The notes beneath the pieces were generated by a model. The model ran no database searches, was not told the origin of the DNA, and saw nothing but the letters and a program-made list of their open reading frames with translations. Source: Nostoc sp. LPT (GTDB lineage Bacteria; Cyanobacteriota; Cyanobacteriia; Cyanobacteriales; Nostocaceae). From it: a stretch of DNA of 64,000 nucleotides. Below are positions 1 through 9,239 of this stretch, one piece after another; within the stretch, counting starts at the first letter, position 1, and every line of letters begins with the position of its first letter. The stretch covers positions 20,003 to 84,002 of the forward strand of contig NZ_JABXKF010000161.1 of assembly GCF_017115165.1 (NCBI RefSeq), in the 5' to 3' direction. The position numbers and the translations under genes were made by a program.

Positions 1-136
1 GACGATACCGACCATTAACTGGAGGAGGAGCCTTGAGTTTGTTTTCTCCGTAAACACTGACAGTTTTAAACAACAGTAGCACTGAAATTATTGCTACTCC
101 GTAAAAAGCTAAAGATTTGAAGTTGAAATGATTCAT
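1..136 (-). CDS. Small membrane protein, partial (cut by left edge)
   Basis: The reading frame opens with ATG at 136 and runs out of the window. It starts MNHFNFKSLAFYGVAIISV, then a hydrophobic stretch of about 17 residues (one membrane segment or an uncleaved signal anchor), then a proline-rich part (KAPPPVNGRYR). The ATG lies 4 nt after the stop of the antiporter upstream, and a GAGG ribosome-binding site sits inside the last codons of that gene, so the two are probably translationally coupled. Small proteins with this N-terminus next to Kef-type antiporters are, as I recall, common in cyanobacteria. The function is unknown; a role with the antiporter is inference from the coupling. Confidence 0.6.
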   Translation of the reverse strand, partial: MNHFNFKSLAFYGVAIISVLLLFKTVSVYGENKLKAPPPVNGRYR

Positions 137-140
137 GTTC

Positions 141-2330
141 TCAGTTCCTCAATGTTGGCTCTTGACTACTAACATCAGGAAGCATGGAAGCCAGATGAGC
201 AGTGACTTGACTGTAACGGCGGGTAATCAGCAGGGAAGAGGAACATTGAATGGCTAGTTGATCTGTATATCTTCCCAAGGTTTGACGCTCGATACCCCAA
301 GTGCGGCTAGTGCCTGCAATTGTTAGGTCTACATTTTTTGAGGCTTCGACTACAGCTTGGATTGGATCTGGAGCTTGGACAATTTTGATTTCGATGCGAT
401 CGCGTACACTACTCGGTAATTGCTCCATCATCGTATTTAATTCGTAACTCAATTCATCCTTGAGCTGATTTTCGGGTACAACCTGCAAAACCTGTAACAC
501 ACAAGTCTCACGGTTAATTAGCAGTCTTAAAGCTATTATTAACGCTAAATCATCATGAATATTTGCCGAATAAGGCACTAACAAGCTTTCTAAGCGATCG
601 CTTCCCTTGTCCACAAACACTGCAACATCAACTGGCGCAGTAGTGAGCATTTGACCAACTCTTCCACCTAAACGGTTGCTACTAAAAGCTGGGCGATGCC
701 ATCCCACAAGAATTAAATCAGCTTGTTTGAGGGCGGCAATCTGTGCGGTTTCCCGTGCCACATTACTAGATATGCGAACGATCGGACGCACGTGAGAGCG
801 TATTTCTACTGGTTCAAGAGTATTAATCAATTCTTCTAGCTGCTGCCGACGCTGGGCAATTAATCGGTCTGCTTCAACTGGCGTACTTTCAAAGGCATAA
901 TCTTCTTCAAATTCAATCAAGCTCAGAGGGTTAACAACGGCGGGATGTCGGGAGTTGAGAGCGATGCTTGCTGCCAACTGTAACAAGCCTTTTTGGGTAC
1001 TTGGATTCGCCACGGGCACCAAAATTCGGTAGGGACGAATGTAAGTTTCGGCATCAGTAGCGCTGGTAGCCGTTTCTGCTTCTAACTCCGGTTCCACCAC
1101 ATCTAACCTAATCAGCTTCTTCGGATATGTCCATTCCAGAAGTGGCGAGGTCATGAAGGTAGTTACCAATGCCATAATTACCAGCATGGTAAATATTAAG
1201 GGGGAAATTACCTTTAACTCTAGACCAATGTTTAGTACTATCAGTTCGGTTAAACCGCGAGTATTCATTAACCAACCGAGTGCCGAGGCTTCCCGTTTAC
1301 GAATGCCACTGACACGCGCAGCTACATAAGTACCAACATATTTGCCTGCGATCGCCACTCCTAAAACCAACGCACACAAAAGCCACAATTCGGGACGGTT
1401 GAGCAAACCTATCTGCGTTTTTAAACCACTGTAGGCAAAAAATATGGGCAGCAAGAATATCAGGACAAAATCTTCGGTTTTTACTGCCAATTCCCGCACT
1501 AAATCTTCATTTTTAGGCATGGCTGCTCCCAGCAAAAATGCCCCAAAAATTAAGTGAATCCCAATTAGTTCGGTGATTAGTGCCGACGCAACCACTGCCA
1601 TATAAATCCCAGCTAGCAGCACCTGGCTGAGTCGTCCTGCACGGAGGTAGTGTTTGGCAAGGCGTTGCAGGAACCAACGACCTGCTGTCAACATCAAGCC
1701 GATGTAAACTATACTGGCAATAATTGTAGGTACAGCACCAGCAAAATCACCAGTCCGAGCAACTGCGATCGCTACTGCCAAGAGACACCAAGCTGTGACA
1801 TCATCCACTGCTGCACAAGTTAACGCCAAAGTTCCTAAACGCGTTCCTTGTAAATTGTTTTCAGTAATGATTCGCGCCAACACTGGAAAGGCAGTAATCG
1901 ACATCGCCGCCCCTAAAAATAAAGCAAAGGCGGTGAATGATACACTTGCATTGGAAACTAGGGGATAAAGTATCACCGCTAGCAATGTTCCTAGAGAAAA
2001 CGGCACCAAAATGCTGACATGAGAAGTTAAAACTGCTACTTCTAATTGACCGCCGAGGTATTTAGGATTTAGTTCTAGCCCAATCAGAAACATGAAAAAT
2101 ATTAGTCCCACCTGAGACAAAACATTTAGAAAAGGAAAAGTTTCTGGTGGAAACAAGGTAACTGCTAGATGGGGAGCAATTAAACCAAATAAAGATGGGC
2201 CGAGCATAATCCCGGCGACAATCTCACCAATTACCAGAGGTTGCTTAATGGAACGGAATGCTAGCCCTACTAGCCGTGAAAGCCCAATAACAATCAGCAC
2301 CTCAACCAGAACGAGAATAACTATGTGCAT
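141..2330 (-). CDS. Cation:proton antiporter (CPA2/KefB type) with two C-terminal universal-stress domains
   Basis: A 729-residue inner-membrane antiporter. Residues 1 to about 400 form the Na+/H+ exchanger domain, with about 12 hydrophobic segments and the family motif VIGEIVAGIMLGPSLFG near the N-terminus. The charged pair in LTCAAVDDVTAWCLLA marks the transport-site helix. The C-terminal half lacks an obvious NAD-binding TrkA-N domain and instead carries two tandem Usp-like regions, starting near RILVPVANPSTQKG (about 435) and LLVPYSANIHDDLA (about 575). Exchange of K+ or Na+ for H+ is the family role; the ion cannot be read from sequence. Usp domains may bind nucleotide and gate transport (inference). 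A paralogue without the Usp part is encoded upstream. Confidence 0.9.
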   Translation of the reverse strand: MHIVILVLVEVLIVIGLSRLVGLAFRSIKQPLVIGEIVAGIMLGPSLFGLIAPHLAVTLFPPETFPFLNVLSQVGLIFFMFLIGLELNPKYLGGQLEVAVLTSHVSILVPFSLGTLLAVILYPLVSNASVSFTAFALFLGAAMSITAFPVLARIITENNLQGTRLGTLALTCAAVDDVTAWCLLAVAIAVARTGDFAGAVPTIIASIVYIGLMLTAGRWFLQRLAKHYLRAGRLSQVLLAGIYMAVVASALITELIGIHLIFGAFLLGAAMPKNEDLVRELAVKTEDFVLIFLLPIFFAYSGLKTQIGLLNRPELWLLCALVLGVAIAGKYVGTYVAARVSGIRKREASALGWLMNTRGLTELIVLNIGLELKVISPLIFTMLVIMALVTTFMTSPLLEWTYPKKLIRLDVVEPELEAETATSATDAETYIRPYRILVPVANPSTQKGLLQLAASIALNSRHPAVVNPLSLIEFEEDYAFESTPVEADRLIAQRRQQLEELINTLEPVEIRSHVRPIVRISSNVARETAQIAALKQADLILVGWHRPAFSSNRLGGRVGQMLTTAPVDVAVFVDKGSDRLESLLVPYSANIHDDLALIIALRLLINRETCVLQVLQVVPENQLKDELSYELNTMMEQLPSSVRDRIEIKIVQAPDPIQAVVEASKNVDLTIAGTSRTWGIERQTLGRYTDQLAIQCSSSLLITRRYSQVTAHLASMLPDVSSQEPTLRN

Positions 2331-2877
2331 GGTTTCCTCAAAATTAACTATCTGGTTTCCCTAAGATAATTCTTTAAAAGACTGGGAAATGTCAAGCTTG
2401 TTAGATATAGCCGTAGCCACATAGGTTAGGACAATGTTGATTGCCAAAAGCCTTGATTTAACTGGGTTTCTACTCAGCACTCAGCACTCAGTACTCAGCA
2501 CTTTGCTATACAACCAAGAGTAATTTGTGCTTCGTTGTTATATGAATTATTGTTACGATGCAGTTGCAGCCGTGAAACATGAATTCTGATGATTTTAGGA
2601 GCTACATCTCGAATAACTTCCGAATTAACAATAGCAAAAAAACTAGTTAATAGGTAGGTAGTTAGTTTGTAGTAGTACTTAAACACGACTACAAACAAAT
2701 TAACGTTTATATAGCAATCCTATTTGATTTACTTTCCACCAAGTGGCTCAGATCCCCGACTTTTTAAAGAAGTCAGGGATATTTTTATTCATAAATTATT
2801 TAGGATTGCTATAACCAGATGTTAAAGCAGAAAATTTTACCCAATTACTAAGTAATTAATTTTATATTTAAATTTAT
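2331..2877. other. Intergenic region between the two antiporter genes
   Basis: A 547-bp gap. It holds a run of CAGCACTCAGTACTCAGCACTC-type short repeats near 2475-2503 and the nested palindromic element at 2711-2812. A 67-codon open frame at 2495-2698 on the minus strand has no ribosome-binding site and looks fortuitous. Confidence 0.5.
2711..2812. repeat. MITE-like nested palindromic element
   Basis: The ends form a perfect 12-bp inverted repeat: ATAGCAATCCTA at 2711-2722 and its complement at 2801-2812. Inside is a second, near-perfect hairpin (ATCCCCGACTT at 2752-2762 against AAGTCAGGGAT at 2770-2780). It is 102 bp long with no coding capacity. This matches the pattern of dispersed non-autonomous repeats known in Nostoc genomes. 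It could also act as a transcript-end hairpin for the upstream antiporter. Confidence 0.7.
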
Positions 2878-4164
2878 TTAAGTAGAAGATTTTTCATAGC
2901 TTGTATTGTGTAATAAAAAGGCAATCAGTGGTGATGCCATTAGGGTAGTAATAACTGCCATAATAACCATGATAGTGAATAAAGTTGGGGTAATTATACC
3001 TTGTTCTAGACCAATGTTGAGGATGATTAACTCCATCAAACCACGAGCATTCATTAAAGCGCCGATAGTTGCAGATTCGCGCCAATTTTCCCCAGCTAAT
3101 TTTGCAGCTAACATACAAGCAACACCTTTACCGAGAATTGCGATCGCAATAATTAACAGCGTTACTCCCCATAAAGTAGGTGTGTTTACCAATGCAATTT
3201 GAGTGTTTAGTCCAGAGAAGACAAAAAATATTGGTAACAAAAAAGAAGTAGTTAAAAACTCCGTATATTGGCGAATTTGTTGGGCAAATTCTCCCCGTGG
3301 TGTCACTGCCCCCAGCACAAAAGCACCGAATATTGCATAGATACCTGTAACATCGGTAAACCATGCACAAAACATCAAAATTATCAACATTAAAGTCAGG
3401 GTTTGTCTGTTCACACCTTCGCGTTTTGTCATGCGTGTGAATGCTTTGAGTAGAGGTTGTCCGAGAAAAATCGCAAATAGCACATAGCAAATGCCACCAC
3501 CAATTGCTAATATGGCAATACTCAAAGAATTTTTCACGCTAGCAAGTACAATCGCCAGCAAACACCAGGCAACTCCATCATCTACCGATGCTGCACCTAA
3601 AGCCAAAGTACCAAAGCGGGTTTGTGCAAGACCGCGTTCGTAAAGAATACGAGCTAACATTGGAAAAGCCGTAATTGTCATCGATGCACCCAGATACAAA
3701 GCGGCTGACCAAGGCATAACTTTTGGTTGAAAGAAATCACCATTGTGATAAAACCAAAAAGATGCGATCGCTCCTAAAATAAAGGGAGTAATAATCCCAG
3801 CCGCAGATAGCAAACTTGCACTTTTAATATGATGTTTTAAGAGTTTGGTATTAAACTCTAAACCAATCAAAAACATATAAATTACCAGCCCAATCTGGCT
3901 GATAGCATATAAAATCGACATTGAGGGATTGGGTATTTTGAGTCCGACAGCAGTGATGATCGGAAGCTTAGGAAACAACCATTGCTGAAAATCTGGTGCA
4001 ATCAATCCTAAAAGTGATGGCCCTAGCATGACACCTGCAATCATTTCGCAAACAACATCGGTTTGACCAAGATAGCGGCGTCCTAAAATTGTGACAATGC
4101 GACAAGTGGTTAAAATAACTGTGAGTTGTAAAAATAGCCGAATAACCAGATCAAAATTCGTCAT
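2878..4164 (-). CDS. Cation:proton antiporter (CPA2/KefB type), membrane domain only
   Basis: A 428-residue membrane protein, clearly paralogous to the antiporter downstream: it shares the block MIAGVMLGPSLLGLIAPDF, the acidic pair in LGAASVDDGVAWCLLA and the tail motif LMNARGLMELIILNIGLE. It ends right after the last membrane segment, with no TrkA-N or Usp domain. About 12 hydrophobic segments are visible. The two genes lie in tandem on the minus strand but are separated by about 550 bp with a palindromic element, so a single transcript is not certain. The ion exchanged cannot be told from sequence. Confidence 0.88.
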   Translation of the reverse strand: MTNFDLVIRLFLQLTVILTTCRIVTILGRRYLGQTDVVCEMIAGVMLGPSLLGLIAPDFQQWLFPKLPIITAVGLKIPNPSMSILYAISQIGLVIYMFLIGLEFNTKLLKHHIKSASLLSAAGIITPFILGAIASFWFYHNGDFFQPKVMPWSAALYLGASMTITAFPMLARILYERGLAQTRFGTLALGAASVDDGVAWCLLAIVLASVKNSLSIAILAIGGGICYVLFAIFLGQPLLKAFTRMTKREGVNRQTLTLMLIILMFCAWFTDVTGIYAIFGAFVLGAVTPRGEFAQQIRQYTEFLTTSFLLPIFFVFSGLNTQIALVNTPTLWGVTLLIIAIAILGKGVACMLAAKLAGENWRESATIGALMNARGLMELIILNIGLEQGIITPTLFTIMVIMAVITTLMASPLIAFLLHNTSYEKSST

Positions 4165-4608
4165 TGCACTTCCTTAATTTGCGTCTTTGCATTGAACAAT
4201 CTCCCCATACTCCAAAGCTTGTCCTGTTTTTTTATAGATGATTAATACATCAGTACAAGTGCCAATTTTGGAAACACAATATATAGCGGTTCTCAATTGG
4301 GTTAAATACAGGTTCAGGGTCAGGACGTATTAAACGCCTGCACCGGACGGATTGGCAACCTCTAGCTTCGTTTGAAGGTGTCTGCCGCCTGTGATGCTTA
4401 CCGTTAAACCGTGAAGTTATATCATGCCCATTTAATTAGTTATAATTCCCATATCTGTGGAAAAACCTGAAAACTCTTTCTCCCCGTGCTCCCTGCTCCC
4501 TTGCAGTCTTAATCATAAGTATTTCACCGGACATGATATTATCTGTGGGATACGACAGTCTAAGTAACTGTGAATTCTTAATTGGGTGCGATCGCAGATC
4601 GTTATTTA
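4165..4608. other. Intergenic region with dispersed-repeat fragments
   Basis: A 444-bp gap. It contains the block ATATAGCGGTTCTC near 4280-4295, which recurs near 61745, so it is a dispersed repeat. A CCCCGTGCTCCCTGCTCCCT run lies near 4484-4503 and a HIP1 octamer (GCGATCGC) near 4588. No gene or RNA is recognised. Confidence 0.5.
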
Positions 4609-5688
4609 TCATTTAAGTTTTAGCCAGCCCTTGCGGTAGAAGTAAAACAGCATACAGCCAGCAATACTCAACATAATCAGCCAAAGGAGAGGGTATCCCC
4701 AGTCCCACTCCAACTCAGGCATGGATTTAAAGTTCATCCCATAGACACCAGCAATAAATGTCAGGGGTAAAAAGATTGTTGAAAATACAGTCAGGAAGCG
4801 CATATTCTCATTCATGTGGTTGCTCATTGAGGAGAGATAAACCTCCATTAAGCTAGAAGCAAGCTCCCGATAAGTCTCTACCATATCGACCACCTGCACT
4901 GCGTGGTTATAACAATCGCGCAAGCAGACTCGCACCTCATTCCCAATCAGATCTGAATCTTCTCGCATCAGCCGATCAATAGCATCGCGCTGAGGCCAAA
5001 TTGATCGCCGCAGCATGAGCAACTCGCGCTTCATCTCGTAAATTCTCTCTAGGGTGTAGCGATTAGGAGAACGAACGACCTCATGTTCGAGTTCTTCGAG
5101 TCGTTCGCCATAGTCTTCCAGTACTGGGAAAAAACCAGTAATTATCACATCAATTAGACAATAGAGCAGGTAGTCTGATCCCTGTTTACGGATAGCCCCT
5201 TTGTCACGGCAGATGCGATCGCGTAATGGATTAAAGCAACTATCGTGGTCAAACCCTTCCTGAATTGTGAGTACATAGTTTGATCCTAAGACAAGGCTCA
5301 CCTGTTGACGGTCAAAGCCCTTACCCTGATCATCCGCTTTGACCATGCGACAAATTATTAATAGCTGGTCATCATAATCCTCAAATCTAGGACGCTGAGG
5401 CACGTTCATGATATCTTCGAGAAGCGAAAGATGAAGGTTAAATCTTTCTCCAAATTGTTGTAGGATATCTTCGCGCCCCAACCCCTGTATATCGACCCAA
5501 CTCACCGATTCTGCCGTTAGATAAGGCATACATTCCTCTGGTGTATTGGGTCTATGGCGAACCGCTTCTTCCGACTGACTGTAGTTAATCAGCCCAATCT
5601 CTGTCGTCAATGAGCATGTTAATGGGCGATTCTGCGTCCTCAGTAATCTTGAGGGGTTCGGATGAACCAACCGATTGACTCTAACCAT
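4609..5688 (-). CDS. corA: CorA-type magnesium/cobalt channel
   Basis: A 359-residue divalent-cation channel of the inner membrane that works as a pentamer in known members. A large cytoplasmic N-terminal domain (about 1-290) is rich in acidic and coiled-coil helices (for example YGERLEELEHEVVRSPNRYT). Two membrane segments lie at the extreme C-terminus. The family signature GMN is present in FIAGVYGMNFKSMPELEWDW, between the segments. Length fits the family. The first 50 or so residues are not conserved-looking, and a later start (for example the Met in EECMPYLTAESVSW) is possible. It sits alone on the minus strand. Confidence 0.92.
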   Translation of the reverse strand: MVRVNRLVHPNPSRLLRTQNRPLTCSLTTEIGLINYSQSEEAVRHRPNTPEECMPYLTAESVSWVDIQGLGREDILQQFGERFNLHLSLLEDIMNVPQRPRFEDYDDQLLIICRMVKADDQGKGFDRQQVSLVLGSNYVLTIQEGFDHDSCFNPLRDRICRDKGAIRKQGSDYLLYCLIDVIITGFFPVLEDYGERLEELEHEVVRSPNRYTLERIYEMKRELLMLRRSIWPQRDAIDRLMREDSDLIGNEVRVCLRDCYNHAVQVVDMVETYRELASSLMEVYLSSMSNHMNENMRFLTVFSTIFLPLTFIAGVYGMNFKSMPELEWDWGYPLLWLIMLSIAGCMLFYFYRKGWLKLK

Positions 5689-5789
5689 AGCTGTTTAAGT
5701 AATTCTTTTTATTTATTATTTCTTAACTTAAGTATTACTCACTACTTTATTTTTTAAAATCTATTTATTGAGGTTCCTTCTTTGCTTTT

Positions 5790-6224
5790 TCATAACCACT
5801 CCCCACCCCGGAAACGCCAACGGGGAAAGATAACTCGCATCAGGCTTTGTGAACTAATAAAAATTGCTAGCCACACGACACTATAGTGTAACAAAAAAAC
5901 TGCTAACGGTAGTTTTTCTTTCGGTAAAGGTATTGGTAAAAAGCCAAACAGTTTGACTCCACAAAACAAAAATACTAATTCCCATATACCAGCTAATAAT
6001 TGATAGGCTGCGGGCCAATCCCTGTCCCAGCGGGATTTTTGGAGATAGTTATAAAGTACATCCCAACCTAAGCCAAAGACGGCGACATAACCAAGTATCC
6101 AAAAATAAACCGAGTTAGCACTAGAACCAATCAAACCAATTGCAAAAGGCAAAGATACGAGTACGCCGACAGTTGCCAGTAATAATAATCGAGTTTGCCA
6201 GCGACCAAATAAAGTTGGTGTCAT
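5790..6224 (-). CDS. Hypothetical four-helix membrane protein
   Basis: A 144-residue protein with about four hydrophobic segments (residues ~12-32, 38-58, 78-98, 106-128), short loops and a basic C-terminus (PRWRFRGGEWL). No catalytic motif is visible and I do not recognise a family beyond a conserved-looking cyanobacterial membrane protein. It lies about 100 bp downstream of corA on the same strand relative to the promoter side and has its own upstream space with short repeats (near 6228-6285), so it is probably a separate unit. Confidence 0.65.
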   Translation of the reverse strand: MTPTLFGRWQTRLLLLATVGVLVSLPFAIGLIGSSANSVYFWILGYVAVFGLGWDVLYNYLQKSRWDRDWPAAYQLLAGIWELVFLFCGVKLFGFLPIPLPKEKLPLAVFLLHYSVVWLAIFISSQSLMRVIFPRWRFRGGEWL

Positions 6225-6433
6225 AGGAGTGCTGAGTACTGTTAGCGGAAGCGGGGCGTTTAGCCCGTGCTGAGTGCTGAGTTAGGAGTTATGAATAATA
6301 TAGAGAAATTAGAGTTTTTATAGATATATTTTGACTCGCTTCATTAAAAAGTTAGGAAGATTGTAGTGCTTTTTGCGAGGATGGCAAATACGAGAATATC
6401 GGCTACCCCCAAAGCACCAACACATCTATATTA

Positions 6434-7117
6434 TTAGGATGGTTTAAGGTGATAATCAAATTTAGAATGGTAAGCTGCATTGGCAAAGTCCATTGAAGGT
6501 ATGGCATCCCAATTGATTACATCTTCTAACAAAGCTTGATAACCTAGTGTATTGGGATGAAGTCCATCTTCACTCAAGCGTTTGAGTCGCCAACTTTCAC
6601 CGCGTCCCATCCATTGCTCAAAAATATCCAAATAGGGAATCTGCCGTTTGCTGCAAGCAATTCGAGTTGCTTCTTTGTAGCGGTACTGGTCGGCATGATT
6701 ATAGTAAAAACAATCTAAAAATGGCATCTTGGCTTCATCTACTGGCACCATGCCTACAAATAACACAGGACAGAGTTGCTGGGCTAAATCTAGCAGAGAA
6801 GCAATTTCCTTTTCAAATAAGGTAAAATCTGTGTAACTTCGGCCATCGGGACGCGCCAACCGGGCTGAGTCATTCACGCCTACTGATAAAATAATCAAGT
6901 CGGGAACACGATTTCGCAGTTCACCCCGGTGGCGAAATTCAACTTCTAGCCTTTGTGCTACTTGTTGCGTGCGATCGCCTCTTACCCCTAAATTATAAAG
7001 AACATGACCGGCACTATCCGGCAACATCCACCATCGCCGTAGTTGCTCAATCCAACCTCCTTTTTCCGGGTCGCCGAATCCATAAATTAAGCTGTCCCCA
7101 AGTGCGACAATCTTCAT
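6434..7117 (-). CDS. SGNH/GDSL-family hydrolase
   Basis: A 227-residue esterase/lipase-type hydrolase. The blocks of the family are in order: VALGDSLIYGFG (nucleophile Ser in GDS), the Gly in YNLGVRGDRT, the oxyanion block SVGVNDSARL (G-x-N-D), and DGLHPNTLGYQ with the catalytic Asp and His. I start at ATG 7117 because it directly precedes the GDS block, as in related proteins; an upstream ATG at 7180 would add 21 residues. There is no signal peptide, so it is probably cytoplasmic. The substrate is unknown: esterase, lysophospholipase and acyl-carbohydrate esterase are all possible. Confidence 0.85.
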   Translation of the reverse strand: MKIVALGDSLIYGFGDPEKGGWIEQLRRWWMLPDSAGHVLYNLGVRGDRTQQVAQRLEVEFRHRGELRNRVPDLIILSVGVNDSARLARPDGRSYTDFTLFEKEIASLLDLAQQLCPVLFVGMVPVDEAKMPFLDCFYYNHADQYRYKEATRIACSKRQIPYLDIFEQWMGRGESWRLKRLSEDGLHPNTLGYQALLEDVINWDAIPSMDFANAAYHSKFDYHLKPS

Positions 7118-7180
7118 AGGCTGAAAGTGATTTGGTGGTACAGACAGCTGCATTGAGGAAGAAGCGAGAAATGTGTGCAT

Positions 7181-7873
7181 TTAACGACTATATTTTATAT
7201 CTTTACAAGATTCTATACATTTCTATACCATAGATGGCTATCTTTAGTGTTCAAGCATCTATGGAGTTTTACTTGTTGATATAGTTCTAAGGTTAATATT
7301 GCCGCAGTTGAGACTTTGTATGATGGGCTACTGCACTTTCACAATCAACATGAGAATCGAACCGCAGAGGCGCTGAGGACGCAGAGGAAGAGAAAAAAGG
7401 CAGATCCCCGCAAAATTAATTTTATTTCTGGGATGTAGGGAATTTTGCTGGGCAATTCCACGGACATGATATACAGCAGAATTCAGGAGTCAGAATTCAG
7501 AATGGGCTACGCCCCGCTGCGCTAACAGAAATAAAACAAGCTTTTTACAAGGCTTTCAGACTAGCTTGTATACTTCATCAACTTGAAATCTGCTGTAAGT
7601 CCTCATCTACAGACGGATAAGTTGTGTAGATAAATCAATCGCTAAAAGTAAACACTCACTTACCAATTGGTTTGTTAAAAGAGTTGACACAAGTAGTTGT
7701 TTAGTAATACAGTGTACTACATAAGTAATGAGTTAGATTAAAAAGACTTCCTCGCCAGTACAGTGAAAATAAAATTACCATTTGCACGCAATTAGTTGAT
7801 ATTACGAGAAAAAATTTTCAAAACTTCCTACTTAACACAAAATAACTTAATTAACGCTGCATAACTTATAAAT
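7181..7873. other. Intergenic region with repeats
   Basis: A 693-bp gap between divergent genes. It contains a CGCAGAGGCGCTGAGGACGC-type repeat near 7361-7390 and the inverted-repeat element at 7471-7598. The last 250 bp are AT-rich and presumably hold the promoter of the AAA gene. No coding frame or RNA gene is recognised. Confidence 0.5.
7471..7598. repeat. MITE-like element with TACAGCAGA ends
   Basis: Terminal inverted repeats TACAGCAGAATTCA (from 7472) and TGAAATCTGCTGTA (ending at 7597) match in 13 of 14 positions. The interior carries a smaller motif (GGGCTACGCCCCGCTGCGCT) of the dispersed palindromic type seen elsewhere in the window. It is about 126 bp with no coding capacity. Confidence 0.6.
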
Positions 7874-9076
7874 ATGGATTTTGACTATTTTAGAAGCAAT
7901 GAAGGCACTCCTACAAATAATACTCGGCAAAGCTTACTTGCTTGCGGTTGGCGACCGTTTAACCGAGAATTAGATTGGGGATTTTTATGGCAACTGTTGT
8001 ACAGTGACTCCCGCGAATTAAGTCAAAAAAGTTTGAATTTGGCGAGTAATATTGCTGATGTTTTAGGACGAAATAATTATGCTTGGTGGGCGAATTTATT
8101 AAGTGTTGTATCTGATAATACCCGCTACGAAGTTGAAAAATTTTGGAATTACATTACACCAGATCCTCAATCACCAGATCATCGCTACAAAGATGTTTTG
8201 AGTACGGAAACGCCTATTGTCCAATTTGTCAGTCGTAGTAGTATTCCTATTGATTATGTTCTTAATCGACTGCAAGAAATTACTGTACTGCGAGTTTTAG
8301 GTGTATTGGGTAATCCTGATATTATTACCCAGTATTACTCAGAAAGAGATTTTTATTTTCCCATAGATAAATTTGTTAGCTGGGAACGCTTAGACGTTAT
8401 TAATACTGTTTACGCTTACTGGTCTAAGTATGACATTTGGTTGCAAATTGATCCTTACGATCGCGGGCGACGACAATATAGTTTAATGGCGAAAAATCTC
8501 GCGCCACTAATTAACAAAGCGACTTACGACTTAGCAGTAATGCTGAGTGGATATCAAAGTCGTGTAGGCAAAGTTCATAGTCAGTTTCCCATTCGGACAT
8601 TTCCCGCAGATATCCAAAGCTTTACTGACTCTGTACAGCAAGCGATTTTAAATCAAAACCAGTTAGCGGTTGTTGTACATGGGCAACCAGGTACTGGTAA
8701 AACAGTCTGGACACAGGCAGTAGCAAAAGAAATTCTTGTACCTTTAGGGTATGTAATTTTTATTTTAGATCATGATGCGATCGCTAATTTTGTCCCACCG
8801 ACTTACATAGAGCGTATTTGTATCGTTATTAACGAAGCTGATAATCTAGCGCAAAATCGTGCTTCCGAGGTAGCGCAATACAATAACAAAACCGAACACA
8901 TTCTGAGTTTGCTGGATGGGACTTTATATCAGAGTGTAATTGATGACTCTGGTATTCAAATGCAGCAACGGTTAGTTGTCTTGATGACTTGCAACACTAC
9001 CGAAAGATTAGATCCAGCCATGTTACGTAAGGGTAGGGTGGATTTAATATATGAGTTTACACAACTATTTATTTGA
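7874..9076 (+). CDS. AAA-family ATPase
   Basis: A 400-residue protein. The first 240 residues are an unrecognised, mostly helical region rich in aromatic residues. An AAA module follows: Walker A HGQPGTGKTVW (about 270-280), a Walker B-like CIVINEADNLAQ, a sensor-1 segment VVLMTCNTTERLDPAML and an arginine-finger-like RKGRVDLIYEF. It ends only six residues after that last motif, so the small helical lid of AAA proteins is missing or the C-terminus is truncated. Walker B has INEAD where DEAD/DEVD is usual. It converges on the response-regulator gene. The role is unknown; a chaperone or remodelling function is a family-level guess. Confidence 0.8.
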   Translation: MDFDYFRSNEGTPTNNTRQSLLACGWRPFNRELDWGFLWQLLYSDSRELSQKSLNLASNIADVLGRNNYAWWANLLSVVSDNTRYEVEKFWNYITPDPQSPDHRYKDVLSTETPIVQFVSRSSIPIDYVLNRLQEITVLRVLGVLGNPDIITQYYSERDFYFPIDKFVSWERLDVINTVYAYWSKYDIWLQIDPYDRGRRQYSLMAKNLAPLINKATYDLAVMLSGYQSRVGKVHSQFPIRTFPADIQSFTDSVQQAILNQNQLAVVVHGQPGTGKTVWTQAVAKEILVPLGYVIFILDHDAIANFVPPTYIERICIVINEADNLAQNRASEVAQYNNKTEHILSLLDGTLYQSVIDDSGIQMQQRLVVLMTCNTTERLDPAMLRKGRVDLIYEFTQLFI

Positions 9077-9239
9077 ATTGGGTAACTCGGTAGTCTTCTG
9101 AGGAGAAGGGACAATGGGGATGGATATACTGCCTGAAGCCCTTTTTCCTCTTTTTCCATATTTGGTAGATGCAATCGTAAATCCTGTTTCGACGATTCCT
9201 TTTTTGCTAACACAACAGTCAAATCTGCTTTCAGCACTT

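Noticed and set aside
2495..2698. 67-codon open frame, minus strand
   Set aside because: No ribosome-binding site, low-complexity composition, overlaps CAGCACTCAGTACTC repeats; no family resemblance.
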